From contig NZ_JACJOF010000023.1 of assembly GCF_014695395.1 (NCBI RefSeq), positions 141,118 through 205,117 on the forward strand: a stretch of DNA of 64,000 nt, read 5' to 3'. Numbering within the stretch: position 1 is the first letter of the stretch; every line of letters starts with the position of its first letter. This DNA is from Nodosilinea sp. FACHB-131. GTDB taxonomy: Bacteria; Cyanobacteriota; Cyanobacteriia; Phormidesmidales; Phormidesmidaceae. Under the pieces are notes generated by a model. It made no database searches and was not told the origin of the DNA. It worked only from the letters and a program-made list of their open reading frames with translations. The position numbers were made by a program, and so were the translations under genes. Of this stretch, positions 63,954 through 64,000 are shown in pieces.

Positions 63954-64000
63954 ATGCCAGCCGCTTATAGTGATGACCTCCGTAACAAAGTGCTTGCTGC
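63954..64000 (+). mobile_element. IS630-family transposase, 5' end only
   Basis: ATG at 63954 gives MPAAYSDDLRNKVLAA, the usual opening of IS630/Tc1-mariner-type transposase ORF (helix-turn-helix start), cut by the window edge after 15 codons. The insertion sequence left end should lie just upstream, near 63910-63950, but I could not identify the terminal repeat. Confidence 0.6.

Overview
The window comes from a cyanobacterium. It carries an allophycocyanin-type phycobiliprotein, RpaA, Ycf37, a PcxA-like N-terminus, a CrtO carotenoid ketolase, cyAbrB, DUF1830 and FinO-like proteins, and the HIP1 octamer GCGATCGC recurs throughout. Base composition is moderately GC-rich. Polypyrimidine short tandem repeats sit in intergenic gaps, which suggests a filamentous Leptolyngbya/Nodosilinea-like lineage, but sequence alone does not fix the genus.

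Layout. 1-3.1 kb: 5' part of a PcxA-like gene (minus), a GH32/GH68-like five-bladed propeller enzyme, a RemA-like small protein and an ADP-ribosylglycohydrolase. 3.3-7.1 kb: a MacAB-type exporter operon (fusion protein, permease, ATPase) whose permease and ATPase genes lie between two copies of a ~150-bp inverted repeat. 7.4-9.5 kb: a NarL-type two-component pair, divergent from the exporter. 9.6-15.5 kb: CbiT, a thioesterase, an NTPase-like protein with an eroded P-loop, a SERCA-type Ca2+ ATPase and an ExoD-family protein. 15.7-20.6 kb (all minus): DUF1517 protein, ThiS, ThiE, an unlisted 53-aa membrane peptide, Ycf37, a solute-binding protein, L20 and L35. 20.8-21.8 kb: tRNA-Asn and RpaA.

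22-39 kb is an accessory, stress-flavoured region of mostly single-gene units. It holds a double-META lipoprotein, two glycine-zipper (GspM-like) proteins, small hypotheticals including a 45-aa charged protein, a Gfo/Idh/MocA oxidoreductase, a VKOR-like protein, a GH13 hydrolase, a DUF2231 protein, SDR and aldo/keto reductases, a TspO-crtO pair and a fasciclin protein. 39-41 kb holds ftsH followed by a PII-like protein.

42-49 kb is signalling and light-related. A CheB-CheR-PAS hybrid is followed by two overlapping PAS genes that share an N-terminal module, the second ending in an active GGDEF domain. A minus-strand set follows: an orphan allophycocyanin alpha paralogue, a zinc-ribbon peptide, a receiver domain with Glu in place of the phospho-Asp, and a DUF1830 protein. 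50-64 kb holds a NACHT STAND NTPase, a phosphopantetheinyl transferase, tRNA-Val, a YbdK-type ligase, a DUF4336 protein, a cytochrome P450, cyAbrB and the first codons of an IS630-type transposase at the right edge. Decay is concentrated here: a broken umuC C-terminus, a frameshifted FinO-like gene, a catalytically eroded aldo/keto reductase and a possible group II intron fragment.

No CRISPR array, prophage or complete insertion sequence was seen. The strongest leads for something undescribed are the orphan allophycocyanin/zinc-ribbon/atypical-receiver set, the ftsH/PII-like pair with a terminator-like leader, the tspO-crtO pair, the NACHT protein, and the inverted repeats around the exporter genes.
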